A stretch of DNA of 33,533 bases from an uncultured Eubacteriales bacterium (GCA_902781095.1 CACZHW010000003.1:1-33533), one strand, 5' to 3'. Positions 1 through 7,839 are shown, counted from the stretch's first letter. Program-made: numbers and translations. Notes: generated from the letters alone by a model not told the origin.

Positions 1-883
1 CGATCTTGGCGTTGGCGCTGTAGCCTGAACGGATGGTGACGCCATCCTGCGGAGCCACGGCCGCCTTGATCTGGAACTGGTTGGCCCCGTTATTCTCGGT
101 CGCCTTAGGCGAGATATATTCGAGATTCGCATTCATGGTGACGCCCTGGAGCGCTCCGACAGTGATTTCTACAGGCATGCCCTCGGAAAGTTTCCCCACC
201 TCGGTCTCATCCACGTTCCCGTCGAAGATGAGGTCATTCATATTCGCCACGGTGGCGATGGTCGTACCGTCATTGAAGGTATTGGAAAGGGTCACGGTCG
301 TTCCAATCTTCACCGGGATGTCAAGGATCAGGCCGTCGATGGTAGACCTGATGAGGGTGGTGGAAGTAGAGGCATTGCCCGAAGAGACGCCGTCCCTGGT
401 GATTTCAAGGCTTTCTCTGGCGGCGCGGACCTCCTCCTTCGCCTGGTCGAGGGCCTGGCGGATCTGGTCGAACTCGTCGGCGGAGACCAGCTGTTTGTCG
501 AAGAGATTCTTTTCCCGGTCGTAATTGGTCTGAGCCTGGGCCTCATTGATTTTCGCGAGACGGAGCCTGTTCTCGGCCGAACTCAGGGAGCCCATGTCAG
601 GAATGACTCGGACCTTCGCTATGACATCGTTCACCTTTACGGTCTGGCCGGCCTTCATGAAGATCTCGGAAATGATGCCGCTGATCTGAGGCTTGATGTT
701 GACCTCATCTCTCGGGACTATCTTCCCGGTCACGACGGCCATCCTTTCGATGGTGTCAACCTTGGCCGTGACATCCTCATAGACATCGGGCTTCTTCTTC
801 GAATGATTGAAGAGGAGGATGAAAGTACCGATGAATATCAATGCGACGACGGCCGCAAGAATGTACTTGATGACTCTTTTCAT
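1..883 (-). CDS. HlyD/MacA-type periplasmic adaptor of an efflux pump (3' end cut by window)
   Basis: This is the membrane-fusion subunit that links an inner-membrane ABC exporter to an outer-membrane channel. The start at 881-883 gives MKRVIKYILAAVVALIF, a single N-terminal membrane anchor. A biotinyl/lipoyl-like strand region follows (VVTGKIVPRDEVNIKPQISG), then a helical hairpin of about 60 residues (SAENRLRLAKINEAQAQ through QALDQAKEEVRAARESL), then beta-barrel segments. This is the usual MacA/HlyD order. The frame runs off position 1, so the C-terminus is missing. It is the last visible gene of a four-gene minus-strand operon (ATPase, permease, permease, adaptor), 28 bases after the permease. 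A tripartite pump implies a Gram-negative envelope. The substrate cannot be told. Confidence 0.9.
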   Translation of the reverse strand, partial: MKRVIKYILAAVVALIFIGTFILLFNHSKKKPDVYEDVTAKVDTIERMAVVTGKIVPRDEVNIKPQISGIISEIFMKAGQTVKVNDVIAKVRVIPDMGSLSSAENRLRLAKINEAQAQTNYDREKNLFDKQLVSADEFDQIRQALDQAKEEVRAARESLEITRDGVSSGNASTSTTLIRSTIDGLILDIPVKIGTTVTLSNTFNDGTTIATVANMNDLIFDGNVDETEVGKLSEGMPVEITVGALQGVTMNANLEYISPKATENNGANQFQIKAAVAPQDGVTIRSGYSANAKI

Positions 884-911
884 TTTATGTCTTGATTTTT
901 TTGTTTCATTT

Positions 912-2141
912 TTATTCGTCACGCATGGCGTCCACAGGCTTTATGGCCATGGCTCTTGAAGTCGGAGCGAGTCCGGCGAGGACCCCCAGCAAGATGAGGG
1001 CTCCCAGGGCGAACATGGACGTTCCGAAGCTTACAATGAAGCCGGGACCGACTTTATTCTCCAGGATGCTGAGGATTGATACGGCACAGACTATCCCGAA
1101 TAGGCCGGAGACTATGGTCAGGAGTATGCTTTCGGACATAATCTGGAAGACTATCATCTTCGGCGTAGCCCCGATCGCCCTGCGTATGCCGATTTCGACA
1201 GTACGCTCCTTGACCGTCACCAGCATGATGTTGGAGACTCCGATCGCAGCTGCCAGCAAGGTGCCGAGTCCGATGAGCAGGATGAGTATGTTTATCCCCT
1301 TGAAGAGATTGCTGACGATGTTGTACATCTGCTCCACATTGATGATCACGGCCGCCTTCTTGTCAGAAGGGTCGAAATAATGTTCCCTCCCCAGAACGAC
1401 GAGGGCCTTGTCCACAAGGCCGGTGACCTTGACGTCCTTTTTGGCGGTCAGGCAGATGAGGTCAACGCTGTCTCCCCTTCGGAAAATCTGCTGGGCGACA
1501 TTCATGGGTATGGTGATTGTTCTGTCGGGGGTGCCGTTTATGCTCATGTTGCTGTTAGAGAAATCGACCCCGACGATCTCGAAATAGATCCCCTGATAAC
1601 GGACCAGTTTCCCACAAGGATCCTCGCCCTCCGTGAAGAGCCCTTCATAGACTCTCTTCCCTATGACGCAGACCTTTCTAGCCATGTCGATGTCAATCTG
1701 GTTGATGTATCTTCCGTACTTCATCTCCGGGAGGGCCATGTACTGGTACTCGGGGGTGACTCCGTTGCATGAAGCGCTTGCTTTCTTGTCTTCATAAATG
1801 ACATTCTGGTTCCATGAGGCCACCATGCCAGTAATCACATCCGCATCCTCAAGACCCGCCTTAAGCATCTGGAGATCGGAAGATTTGAAACTGAAGGTAC
1901 GCCCCGACTTGAAGCCCTTATATGGTTTTGAGGTCTCGCCAGGGATGATGATGGCCGAATTGGTAGAGATTCCTCCGAGCGTTTCCGTGATGTAGGTTGA
2001 GAGCCCGTTGCCTCCGCCCAAAAGGAGCACCAGCATGAACATTCCCCAGAAGATGCCGAAGCCTGTCAGGAAGGTCCTCGACTTGTTCCTTGACAGGGAA
2101 TCCATAATCTCCCTGAATGAGTCTATGTCGAAATACTTCAT
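912..2141 (-). CDS. FtsX/MacB-type ABC exporter permease
   Basis: A 409-residue permease of the MacB/LolE type. It has one N-terminal membrane helix (RTFLTGFGIFWGMFMLVLLLGGG), a periplasmic domain of about 240 residues, and three C-terminal helices. The family signature between helices 2 and 3 reads VSNIMLVTVKERTVEIGIRRAIGA. The protein ends with the typical ...MAIKPVDAMRDE tail. It starts 2 bases after the stop of a second, related permease, so the pump probably uses a permease heterodimer with the ATPase encoded upstream. Such two-permease MacB-like operons are common in Bacteroidota. Export of a peptide, lipid or antibiotic is possible but cannot be specified. Confidence 0.92.
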   Translation of the reverse strand: MKYFDIDSFREIMDSLSRNKSRTFLTGFGIFWGMFMLVLLLGGGNGLSTYITETLGGISTNSAIIIPGETSKPYKGFKSGRTFSFKSSDLQMLKAGLEDADVITGMVASWNQNVIYEDKKASASCNGVTPEYQYMALPEMKYGRYINQIDIDMARKVCVIGKRVYEGLFTEGEDPCGKLVRYQGIYFEIVGVDFSNSNMSINGTPDRTITIPMNVAQQIFRRGDSVDLICLTAKKDVKVTGLVDKALVVLGREHYFDPSDKKAAVIINVEQMYNIVSNLFKGINILILLIGLGTLLAAAIGVSNIMLVTVKERTVEIGIRRAIGATPKMIVFQIMSESILLTIVSGLFGIVCAVSILSILENKVGPGFIVSFGTSMFALGALILLGVLAGLAPTSRAMAIKPVDAMRDE

Positions 2142-2143
2142 GA

Positions 2144-3406
2144 CTACTTTGCCGCCAAGGCTTGGATTGGTTTGACATGGGCCGCCTTCCAGGCAGGAAT
2201 AAGGCCGGCGATGGTTCCGGCGGCTATAAGGAGAAGGGTGGCTTCAAAGGCCACGTCCATACCCACGGTAGGGTCTACGAACATGGTAACCTTGGCTATC
2301 CCGACATCGGTAGGATGGTCGGCGAACTTCGCGTCCATGAATTTGGTAGCGAAGACGCCCAGCCCCATGCCGATGTAGCCGAAGAAGGCCGTTATGGCTA
2401 CGCTCTCGACGAGGATAAGGCTCAATATGGATTTCGGCTTCGCTCCTATGGCCTTGCGGATGCCGAACTCATGAGTCCTTTCTTTGACGGTTATGAGCAT
2501 GATGTTGGAAACTCCTACGATGCCGCTGAGCAGGGTCATGATGCCGAGCACCCAGAGGGCTATGCGCATGGCTCTTTCGGCCTTGCCAAGGCTCTGCCCC
2601 GCAGTATAGGAATTGAAGACGTAGATGGCCGAATTGTCCTCCGGATCGGCGTCATGGGCAAGATTGAAGATGCTTCTGAGCTGCCGTATGAAATTTTCAT
2701 TGGCCGCGGGGGTCAGCAGGCCGTGGAAGGTGAATTTTATGCTCTCGACATTGTCCCCGGCCTTGTAGATTGCCGTGATGGTTTCGAAAGGGCAATAGAC
2801 TTCAATATTATTCTCCACATCAAGGCTCTTGTAGACCCCCACAACCTTGAATCTAAGGTCGCCGAGATTCATATACTCTCCCACCATGGTAGAATAATCA
2901 CAGCCCTGGCCCTTGATCTGGTCAACAAGATTCGAAGGGATTACAACGACGCGGCGCCTCTCCTCCTCGTCAATCTTGTTTATGAAGCGGCCGGAATAGA
3001 GCTGGATTGAGCCGATCTTCAGTTCGAGAGGAGAAACGCCGTCAACGTTGACGAAGGCGTGGAAATCATTGAAGACCAAGGTGTCCGATTTTTCATATTC
3101 GGCGGAAACCTCATCCACGACTTCAGCCAGCTCCGGGGAACGGAGGAGATCCATGTCGCTTCTCTTGAGGCTGATGAGCCTCCCGGTGTCATAGCCCTTG
3201 TATGGTTTTGAGGTCACGGAGCCGTAAATGGTCATGGAGTTGGAAAGCATGCTTTCATTCGCAGTGAAAGCATGGAAGACTCCGTTGCCCGCGCCAAGCA
3301 GGACTATCAGCATGAAGATGCCCCAGGCTACCGCGAAGCCGGTCAGGGCAGTCCTCAGCTTGTTCTGTTTGAGGGTACTCCAGACTTCTTTGAAGAGTTC
3401 CAGCAT
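2144..3406 (-). CDS. FtsX/MacB-type ABC exporter permease, paralogue of the next gene
   Basis: A 420-residue permease with the same layout as its downstream neighbour: N-terminal helix (RTALTGFAVAWGIFMLIVLLGAG), a large periplasmic MacB-PCD-like domain with the TSKPYKGYDTGR segment also seen in the neighbour (TSKPYKGFKSGR), then three helices and the VSNIMLITVKERTHEFGIRKAIGA signature. The C-terminus WKAAHVKPIQALAAK is typical. The two permeases are clearly homologous but diverged, consistent with an old tandem duplication forming a heterodimer. It lies 2 bases after the ATPase gene and 2 bases before the next permease, so co-transcription and translational coupling are likely. Confidence 0.92.
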   Translation of the reverse strand: MLELFKEVWSTLKQNKLRTALTGFAVAWGIFMLIVLLGAGNGVFHAFTANESMLSNSMTIYGSVTSKPYKGYDTGRLISLKRSDMDLLRSPELAEVVDEVSAEYEKSDTLVFNDFHAFVNVDGVSPLELKIGSIQLYSGRFINKIDEEERRRVVVIPSNLVDQIKGQGCDYSTMVGEYMNLGDLRFKVVGVYKSLDVENNIEVYCPFETITAIYKAGDNVESIKFTFHGLLTPAANENFIRQLRSIFNLAHDADPEDNSAIYVFNSYTAGQSLGKAERAMRIALWVLGIMTLLSGIVGVSNIMLITVKERTHEFGIRKAIGAKPKSILSLILVESVAITAFFGYIGMGLGVFATKFMDAKFADHPTDVGIAKVTMFVDPTVGMDVAFEATLLLIAAGTIAGLIPAWKAAHVKPIQALAAK

Positions 3407-3408
3407 GG

Positions 3409-4131
3409 CTACTTCATTATTGTGGTTTCTCCGAACGGGCTCAGCTTGTGGGCTGTGTTATTCTCAATGCTTCCTATGACTCCGTCCTTGATATGGATGA
3501 TCTTGTTGGTCGAATTGGCGACTCCGCTTTCGTGGGTCACTACAATTATGGTGACTCCCTCCTCCTCATTGAGCTTACCGAGGAGCTGCATGACCTCAAG
3601 ACTGGTTTTTGAATCCAAGGCTCCCGTAGGTTCGTCCGCGAGAAGGATCTTCGGCTTGGCGATGAGAGCGCGGCAGATAGCAACCCTCTGCTTCTGGCCT
3701 CCCGAGAGCTCGTTCGGATAATGGGACGCCCATTCCGCAAGACCCATCCTGTCAAGATAGTCCATGGCAATCCTATGCCGCTCCCTCCTTCCGACACCTT
3801 TGTAAAAAAGAGGCAGCTCGACATTTTCGACCGCAGTCTTGAAACCAATCAGATTGAAAGACTGGAAAATGAAGCCTATCAAGGAATTGCGGTATTCCGC
3901 GGCCTTGTTTTCGCTCAGATTCTTGATCAGAGTCCCGTCGATGCGATACTCTCCTGAGTCATAGGTGTCAAGGATGCCCAGGATATTGAGCAAGGTTGAC
4001 TTTCCGGAGCCAGAGGCGCCCATGATAGAAACGAACTCACCCTTCTCCACTTCCAGGTTTATTCCTTTGAGTACATGGAGAGGCTGGGCTCCGAAATAAG
4101 TCTTGTTGACTTCTTTAAGTTCAATCTGCAT
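3409..4131 (-). CDS. ABC exporter ATPase (MacB/LolD family)
   Basis: A 240-residue nucleotide-binding subunit. Walker A is GASGSGKST, the signature motif is LSGGQKQR, and Walker B with the D-loop reads LLADEPTGALDSKTS. The ADEPTGALD wording and length are typical of LolD/MacB-type ATPases that drive FtsX permeases. The start at 4131 (MQIELKEVNKTYFGAQ) is preferred over an upstream in-frame ATG at 4284, because it matches the family N-terminus and lies just downstream of a well-formed Bacteroidota promoter. It is the first gene of the operon. Confidence 0.93.
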   Translation of the reverse strand: MQIELKEVNKTYFGAQPLHVLKGINLEVEKGEFVSIMGASGSGKSTLLNILGILDTYDSGEYRIDGTLIKNLSENKAAEYRNSLIGFIFQSFNLIGFKTAVENVELPLFYKGVGRRERHRIAMDYLDRMGLAEWASHYPNELSGGQKQRVAICRALIAKPKILLADEPTGALDSKTSLEVMQLLGKLNEEEGVTIIVVTHESGVANSTNKIIHIKDGVIGSIENNTAHKLSPFGETTIMK

Positions 4132-4162
4132 TCTACTTGTGTAATAGTTTAGTAGTACACCG

Positions 4163-4193
4163 CAAAGATAAGCAATATTTCTTATCCAACAAA
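4163..4193 (-). promoter_or_regulatory. Bacteroidota-type promoter of the efflux operon
   Basis: On the minus strand TTTG (4190-4193) is followed after exactly 19 bases by TATCTTTG (4163-4170). This matches the Bacteroidota primary sigma consensus (TTTG, 19-21 bases, TAnnTTTG). It lies 32 bases upstream of the ATPase start. It is strong evidence that this end of the window is Bacteroidota DNA. Confidence 0.75.
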
Positions 4194-4285
4194 TATTTCT
4201 CTTAGTTATAGCGGAAATCAGACTTAAGTGCCCTGATTTCAGGCTGACACCGGCCGGCCGGGCAGAACGCTTAGCATCATACACA

Positions 4286-4332
4286 AATCGGGCCTGAGGC
4301 AGGGGCAGACAAGCCCTGCATCAGGACCGATT
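4286..4332 (-). terminator. Long hairpin after the exported-protein gene
   Basis: AATCGG, CCTGA and GCAGGG on one side pair with CCCTGC, TCAGG and CCGATT on the other, giving 17 paired positions interrupted by two single mismatches around an 8-10 base loop. It lies downstream of the minus-strand gene ending at 4380 and upstream of the next promoter, which suits a transcription terminator or mRNA end structure. The run of T after it is short, so termination is inferred. Confidence 0.5.
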
Positions 4333-4379
4333 GGCACGGGAGTGAAACTTGCGCTTCGCTAAAAAAGCCTCGCGCCCCG

Positions 4380-5027
4380 CTAAAAAAGCAATTCAGGGCT
4401 GGAGGAGCCATCGCTGGCGACAAAATCAAATTTGCTTCCATGATAAGTCCAGGTGTAAAGTCCTCCCGAACCCCTCAGAGTTATCGCCTGGCGGAAAATC
4501 CTCGGACTGCTCAGGCCCTTGCCCCTGGTAACGATCTCGCCGATAGGAGACCATGAACTACCATCGAACTGGAAGACGAAGATTGCTATACCGTCTCCGA
4601 CCGGCTCGCGTTCCGCGACCACCAGCTCCGGACTGTTGTCATTGGTGAAATCATGAGCTCCTATCACGAACTCGTTGCCGCGGTCATCTTTCCCCTGAAC
4701 CAGCCCTATCGCAGGGTATGGGTAGGGGGCCACAGACTTCTTGGTGATTTTTCCGTTAGCGAAGAGAATATCTGGCCTGCTGTTGTCACCCTCTATCGTG
4801 ACGATGGTCCCGCCCTTGTACCAGAGGGCCGAGGCCTTGAATTCTTGGCCTCCGGAAGAGAAACCGAAAGTTCTTCCGCCGTCCCCGTCTCTGGACGGGC
4901 AATAAGAAATGCTTCCGTCAAGGCCTTTGATGAACATGTCATCCTGGGAGATGGGCTGCGCGAAAATGGCCGCTCCTCCGACGAGGGCCACGAGGGTGAC
5001 GAATCCTATGATAAGCCTATTTTTCAT
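4380..5027 (-). CDS. Exported protein of unknown function
   Basis: A 215-residue protein starting MKNRLIIGFVTLVALVGGAAIFAQP, a classical signal peptide with probable cleavage after FAQ, so it is periplasmic or secreted. The mature part is rich in Gly, Ser, Asp and aromatic residues and looks like all-beta repeats. One segment, DFTNDNSPELVVAE, resembles the acidic loop of VCBS/FG-GAP calcium-binding repeats. No catalytic motif is recognised. It appears monocistronic, with a hairpin downstream. A Bacteroidota -7 box sits just upstream of its ATG but the expected -33 box is missing (see findings). Function unknown. Confidence 0.75.
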   Translation of the reverse strand: MKNRLIIGFVTLVALVGGAAIFAQPISQDDMFIKGLDGSISYCPSRDGDGGRTFGFSSGGQEFKASALWYKGGTIVTIEGDNSRPDILFANGKITKKSVAPYPYPAIGLVQGKDDRGNEFVIGAHDFTNDNSPELVVAEREPVGDGIAIFVFQFDGSSWSPIGEIVTRGKGLSSPRIFRQAITLRGSGGLYTWTYHGSKFDFVASDGSSSPELLF

Positions 5028-5032
5028 GACGA

Positions 5033-5040
5033 CAAAGATA
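5033..5040 (-). promoter_or_regulatory. Bacteroidota -7 box without its -33 partner
   Basis: TATCTTTG on the minus strand, 5 bases upstream of the start codon at 5027, matches TAnnTTTG. No TTTG is present 19-21 bases upstream (5060-5065 reads TTCTTA on the plus strand). The missing upstream half coincides with the place where the DNA changes character. Confidence 0.45.
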
Positions 5041-5066
5041 CCTGTTTATGGGCGTAATGATTCTTA

Positions 5067-5525
5067 TTATATAGAATTGAGCATGTCGAGCCTGCCCTCC
5101 TCGATCTGGCGGAGGACGCCGTCAAAGTCCCGGGTGTACCACGGATCGTCGATCTCCCGCCCGGGCTGACCGGCCCAGTCCCAAAGCAGGGAAAGCTTGC
5201 CGGAGGGATCGCCGCCGCAGATGCGCCGCATGTCGGCGAGGTTCTCCGCATCCATGCCGATGAGGTAATCCCACCGGTCGTAGTCGGAGCGGGTCATCTG
5301 CCGGGCCGCATGGGGGCGGCAGGCGTACCCCGCGGCCTGCAGCGCCCGCCGCATCGGGGGATAGAGGCCGTTGCCGATTTCCTCCCGGGTAGTCGCGGCG
5401 GACGATACGGAAAACCGGGAGGATGCGCCGGCCTCCTCCGCCATCTGCAGAAGGATCATTTCCGCCGCGGCGCTTCTGCAGATGTTGCCGTGGCAGACAA
5501 AAAGGATCTTTTTCATCTTCATCAT
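5067..5525 (-). CDS. Low-molecular-weight protein-tyrosine phosphatase
   Basis: A roughly 150-residue cytoplasmic phosphatase. The P-loop near the N-terminus reads VCHGNICRSAAAE, matching CX5RS with the nucleophilic Cys and phosphate-binding Arg. The general-acid loop near the C-terminus reads DDPWY, also canonical. It removes phosphate from protein tyrosines and often works opposite a BY-kinase controlling polysaccharide export. The start may be 5525, or 5516 (MKKILFVCHG, the usual family start). The last residues (RLDMLNSI) are unlike the usual end of the family, and the gene stops right at the probable join with Bacteroidota DNA, so the extreme C-terminus could be foreign. Confidence 0.9.
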   Translation of the reverse strand: MMKMKKILFVCHGNICRSAAAEMILLQMAEEAGASSRFSVSSAATTREEIGNGLYPPMRRALQAAGYACRPHAARQMTRSDYDRWDYLIGMDAENLADMRRICGGDPSGKLSLLWDWAGQPGREIDDPWYTRDFDGVLRQIEEGRLDMLNSI

Positions 5526-5618
5526 CTTCTGAAAGGTCCCAATCCAATCGTGCTGATTCGAGCTCCTGACTATTTAGAAACTCACCGGATAGGCATGCGC
5601 TTGATGTAATTGAAAGAA

Positions 5619-5955
5619 TTATACTGACGCTGTTTTTGCCGATCTAAGTTTCTCGTTACTATTCTCTTTATTGATTTCGGCTGCAACTGAAGAAAAGAGC
5701 ATTTCAAGATAAGCATCAGGATCAGTAAAAGTATCTTTATTCATAGAAAACTCATGAAGGCTTTTCAAAAATCTCAGAATAGGCATGATATGATTAGAAA
5801 GTGATACGATTGAATTGTCTGCTTCAGCTTCATACATGTTATTCAATTCCAGAACATGAGGAACGTTATCGTGATATGTTATTACATTCATCGGCCATAA
5901 CAGAAATACCGAATTTACGATTCTTCTTCCATCATCTGAGACGGAGCTTATAAAC
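5619..5955 (-). pseudogene. C-terminal remnant of an unrecognised gene
   Basis: The minus-strand frame encodes about 110 convincing residues (for example SVFLLWPMNVITYHDN, ILRFLKSLHEFSMNK, YLEMLFSSVAAEINKEN) and ends with TAA at 5619. Beyond about 5955 the frame stays open but becomes the antisense of a different gene (DUF4417-like), so the true N-terminal part seems to be missing. AT-rich compared with flanking genes. I do not recognise the family. Its only usable start codons lie inside the neighbour's coding sequence, hence the call as a truncated gene. Confidence 0.5.
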
Positions 5956-5959
5956 GAAT

Positions 5960-6303
5960 TACTCTCTTTCCAATCAGAAGGTTTCTTTGTCATACCGAAT
6001 GTGAGATGGGGAGACGAACGCAGTTTCACAAAATGTGCACTACCGGAGAAATTTGCATTTCTTGGCGTGCCAAAGAACAGTATTGTTTCAATAGGCACTT
6101 ATGGATGCATAAAAAGTTCTGAGAATAGATACTATTTCAGAGCTGGACTGGATGCTATGCTTCAAGAGCTTACACCACAGGTCGTATTAGTATATGGTTC
6201 CATGCCTGACACTGTTTTTAAGGAGTATCAGGCATACACAACGTTTGTTCAATATAATGACTGGACCACTCAGAAAAGGAGGGACAACCATGGGAACGTC
6301 TAA
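5960..6303 (+). pseudogene. DUF4417-like protein, N-terminus missing
   Basis: The plus-strand frame reads FVIPNVRWGDERSFTKC, then FAFLGVPKNSIVSIGTYGCI, YYFRAGLDAMLQELTPQVVLVYGS and FKEYQAYTTFVQY. This matches the C-terminal half of DUF4417-type proteins (VIPNVRWGDE, a G-C-I loop, P..V..YGS) as I know them. The usual N-terminal half (about 100 residues) is absent. Upstream of about 5960 the DNA belongs to an oppositely oriented gene, and no ribosome site or normal start is seen. The stop at 6303 overlaps the start of the EndoU gene by 14 bases, so the two were probably one operon. Function of the family is unknown. Confidence 0.6.
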
Positions 6304-6781
6304 GAGTGGGCGCTATATCAATACAAAAGGTTCCGGACAAATGCCAAGTGATTATGCAGTTATTCATGCCAATGAAGGAACTTATAAACGTTCAGTAGGA
6401 AAGCATACACGGCTTAGACTAGTAAGTGGGGGTCACGGAGAGACTGGGTTGAAGCAATTGGACAAGTATGGTATAAAATACAGTATTATAAAGATATACT
6501 CCAATGGCGTACGAATAGGAAACATTCCTGATCATAAAGAAAAGAGAAAACGCGTCGGAGTGAATCAAGCATGGTTTCCGATGCATTGGACAGCAAAAGA
6601 TATAAAAAGAGCCGGTATGCATGTCGCTGGAATGAGAAGCAACCGACATGTTGCAGATGGATACCCGATTTGGGGAACTTATAAGGGCGTCCGTGTAGGA
6701 GTCATACGAACGCATGGCAAAATAGCAACGATATTTCCGGATACTGATCAAAGCAGTGTGCTAAGGAGGAGAAAAAAATGA
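6290..6781 (+). CDS. EndoU-family RNase toxin
   Basis: A 163-residue protein beginning at ATG 6290 after a strong ribosome site (AAAAGGAGGGACAACC). Residues 47-150 match the bacterial EndoU nuclease domain: SGGHGETG with His49, NGVRIGNIPDHKEK with His82, QAWFPMHWTAKDI, then GVRVGVIRTHGKIATIFPD with Lys144. The two His and the Lys fit the EndoU catalytic triad, which cleaves RNA (several bacterial members cut tRNA). In polymorphic toxin systems this domain is usually the C-terminal tip of a very large secreted protein. Here it is free-standing, with only about 45 residues before it and no signal peptide. It overlaps the next gene by 4 bases (ATGA), as expected for a toxin and its immunity gene. 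The delivery route is not visible. Confidence 0.85.
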   Translation: MGTSKSGRYINTKGSGQMPSDYAVIHANEGTYKRSVGKHTRLRLVSGGHGETGLKQLDKYGIKYSIIKIYSNGVRIGNIPDHKEKRKRVGVNQAWFPMHWTAKDIKRAGMHVAGMRSNRHVADGYPIWGTYKGVRVGVIRTHGKIATIFPDTDQSSVLRRRKK

Positions 6782-7098
6782 ACACCATAGAATTGAAAGA
6801 AACTCTTGCTCAAAGAGTGGCATTAAAACTTAATGATGATTTTGCTCTAATGGAATGCTGGAAGAAAGAAGCCGCCATACTGTCGGAGGATGTGTCTGAA
6901 ACTATTCGTTATTTTGATTCATGCACAGATGAAGAGTTTTTTTGGCTTAGTGAAGTATTTGATGATTTAATAGAGAAAACACAAAGCAAGGAGCTTCTCC
7001 AAGCAATTTGTGAGCGTGCAAACAGAATCGATAATGCCGATTATAAATCCAGTATACTTACAGATATTGAATTTGCAAGGGCGCAATTCAATAAGTAA
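6778..7098 (+). CDS. Probable immunity protein for the EndoU toxin
   Basis: A 106-residue, acidic, mainly helical cytoplasmic protein (EETIRYFDSCTDEEFFWLSEVFDDLIEK is a representative composition, rich in Asp and Glu). Its ATG overlaps the toxin stop (ATGA), and AAGGAGGAG at the toxin 3' end is its ribosome site. The role is inferred from position, size and acidity: it should bind and block the basic RNase. I do not recognise a named immunity family. A terminator follows directly, closing the cassette. Confidence 0.7.
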   Translation: MNTIELKETLAQRVALKLNDDFALMECWKKEAAILSEDVSETIRYFDSCTDEEFFWLSEVFDDLIEKTQSKELLQAICERANRIDNADYKSSILTDIEFARAQFNK

Positions 7099-7131
7099 TC
7101 AAAATCAGATTTACTCTATCTGTTAACAATA

Positions 7132-7169
7132 ATCCATCCTTTCTGGATTGAGAGGATGGATAGTTTTTT
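7132..7169 (+). terminator. Rho-independent terminator of the toxin/immunity cassette
   Basis: ATCCATCCT (7132-7140) pairs perfectly with AGGATGGAT (7153-7161), followed by AGTTTTTT. It lies 33 bases after the immunity gene and ends the AT-rich island. Confidence 0.85.
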
Positions 7170-7173
7170 GGGT

Positions 7174-7839
7174 TTAATCCGGTTCTTCGGCGCCTTCCGG
7201 CATCCACCTTTGCTCCAGAGGGGAGGGGAAAACGCCTGCGGGATGGAGCAGCTTTTCCGTCAGGATGTCATGGAACTGGCTCCCGCAGCGCTCCACTTCG
7301 CCCAGCACCGCAGCGATTCCCGCCTCTGTCTGCATCCAGTTGTCGCGCGTCAGTTCACAGCCCCGGGCGGGGCAGACGAGGATTTCGGCCTCCGGGAAGA
7401 GCGCGCTGTAGTACATGAACGAGCGCCTGGCGTGGACGGGCATGCAGCAGAGGATGGCGCGTCGGATGGTGAGCGCAGCCGCTTCCGTGCGCGCGCGGGA
7501 GGCGATGGCGTTCTGATAGGTGAAGCGCGCGCGGTCCTCGCGCAGGATCGCTTCGGAGGGAACGCCGTTTTCCATCAGCACGCAGCGCATGAAGGTCCAC
7601 TCGCTTTCAAAGCGCCCGGAATAGCGCCGGGCGCCGGACTGCTGGCCGGGAAAGTCGCCGGCCGCCGCCGCGTAACGCCCGGAGGGCAGAACCAGCGGCG
7701 CATAGCCTGCGCGGTAGAGCCCGGCGGCACGCTCCGCGGGTTCCGCGTGCGCGTTCCCCGCGATGAAGAGGATGTCCGCCGGGGCGGGATCATCCTGAAG
7801 AAAGACGAAATCCGTCAGGTCGCGGATCCAGTCACGCAC
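7174..7839 (-). CDS. YdcF/SanA-like (DUF218) protein
   Basis: A 221-residue protein with the DUF218 fold pattern: ADILFIAGNAHAEPAERAAGLYRAGYAP near the N-terminus (family motif: a hydrophobic strand, G, then ER...A..LY..G), a middle NAIASRARTEAA segment (family N-T..EA), and a strand ILCCMPVHARRS. Members are envelope-associated proteins of uncertain activity, some linked to cell-wall or polysaccharide metabolism. It overlaps the upstream glycosyltransferase gene by 8 bases and is the third gene of a minus-strand operon with two glycosyltransferases, supporting a role in surface glycan work. There is no obvious membrane helix, which is unusual for SanA but common in YdcF. Confidence 0.7.
   Translation of the reverse strand: MRDWIRDLTDFVFLQDDPAPADILFIAGNAHAEPAERAAGLYRAGYAPLVLPSGRYAAAAGDFPGQQSGARRYSGRFESEWTFMRCVLMENGVPSEAILREDRARFTYQNAIASRARTEAAALTIRRAILCCMPVHARRSFMYYSALFPEAEILVCPARGCELTRDNWMQTEAGIAAVLGEVERCGSQFHDILTEKLLHPAGVFPSPLEQRWMPEGAEEPD

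Noticed and set aside
4358..4390. Short direct repeat CGCTAAAAAAGC, seen twice
   Set aside because: Only two copies at the end of a gene and its downstream region; no array or mobile-element structure. It probably reflects terminator-like T runs on the minus strand.
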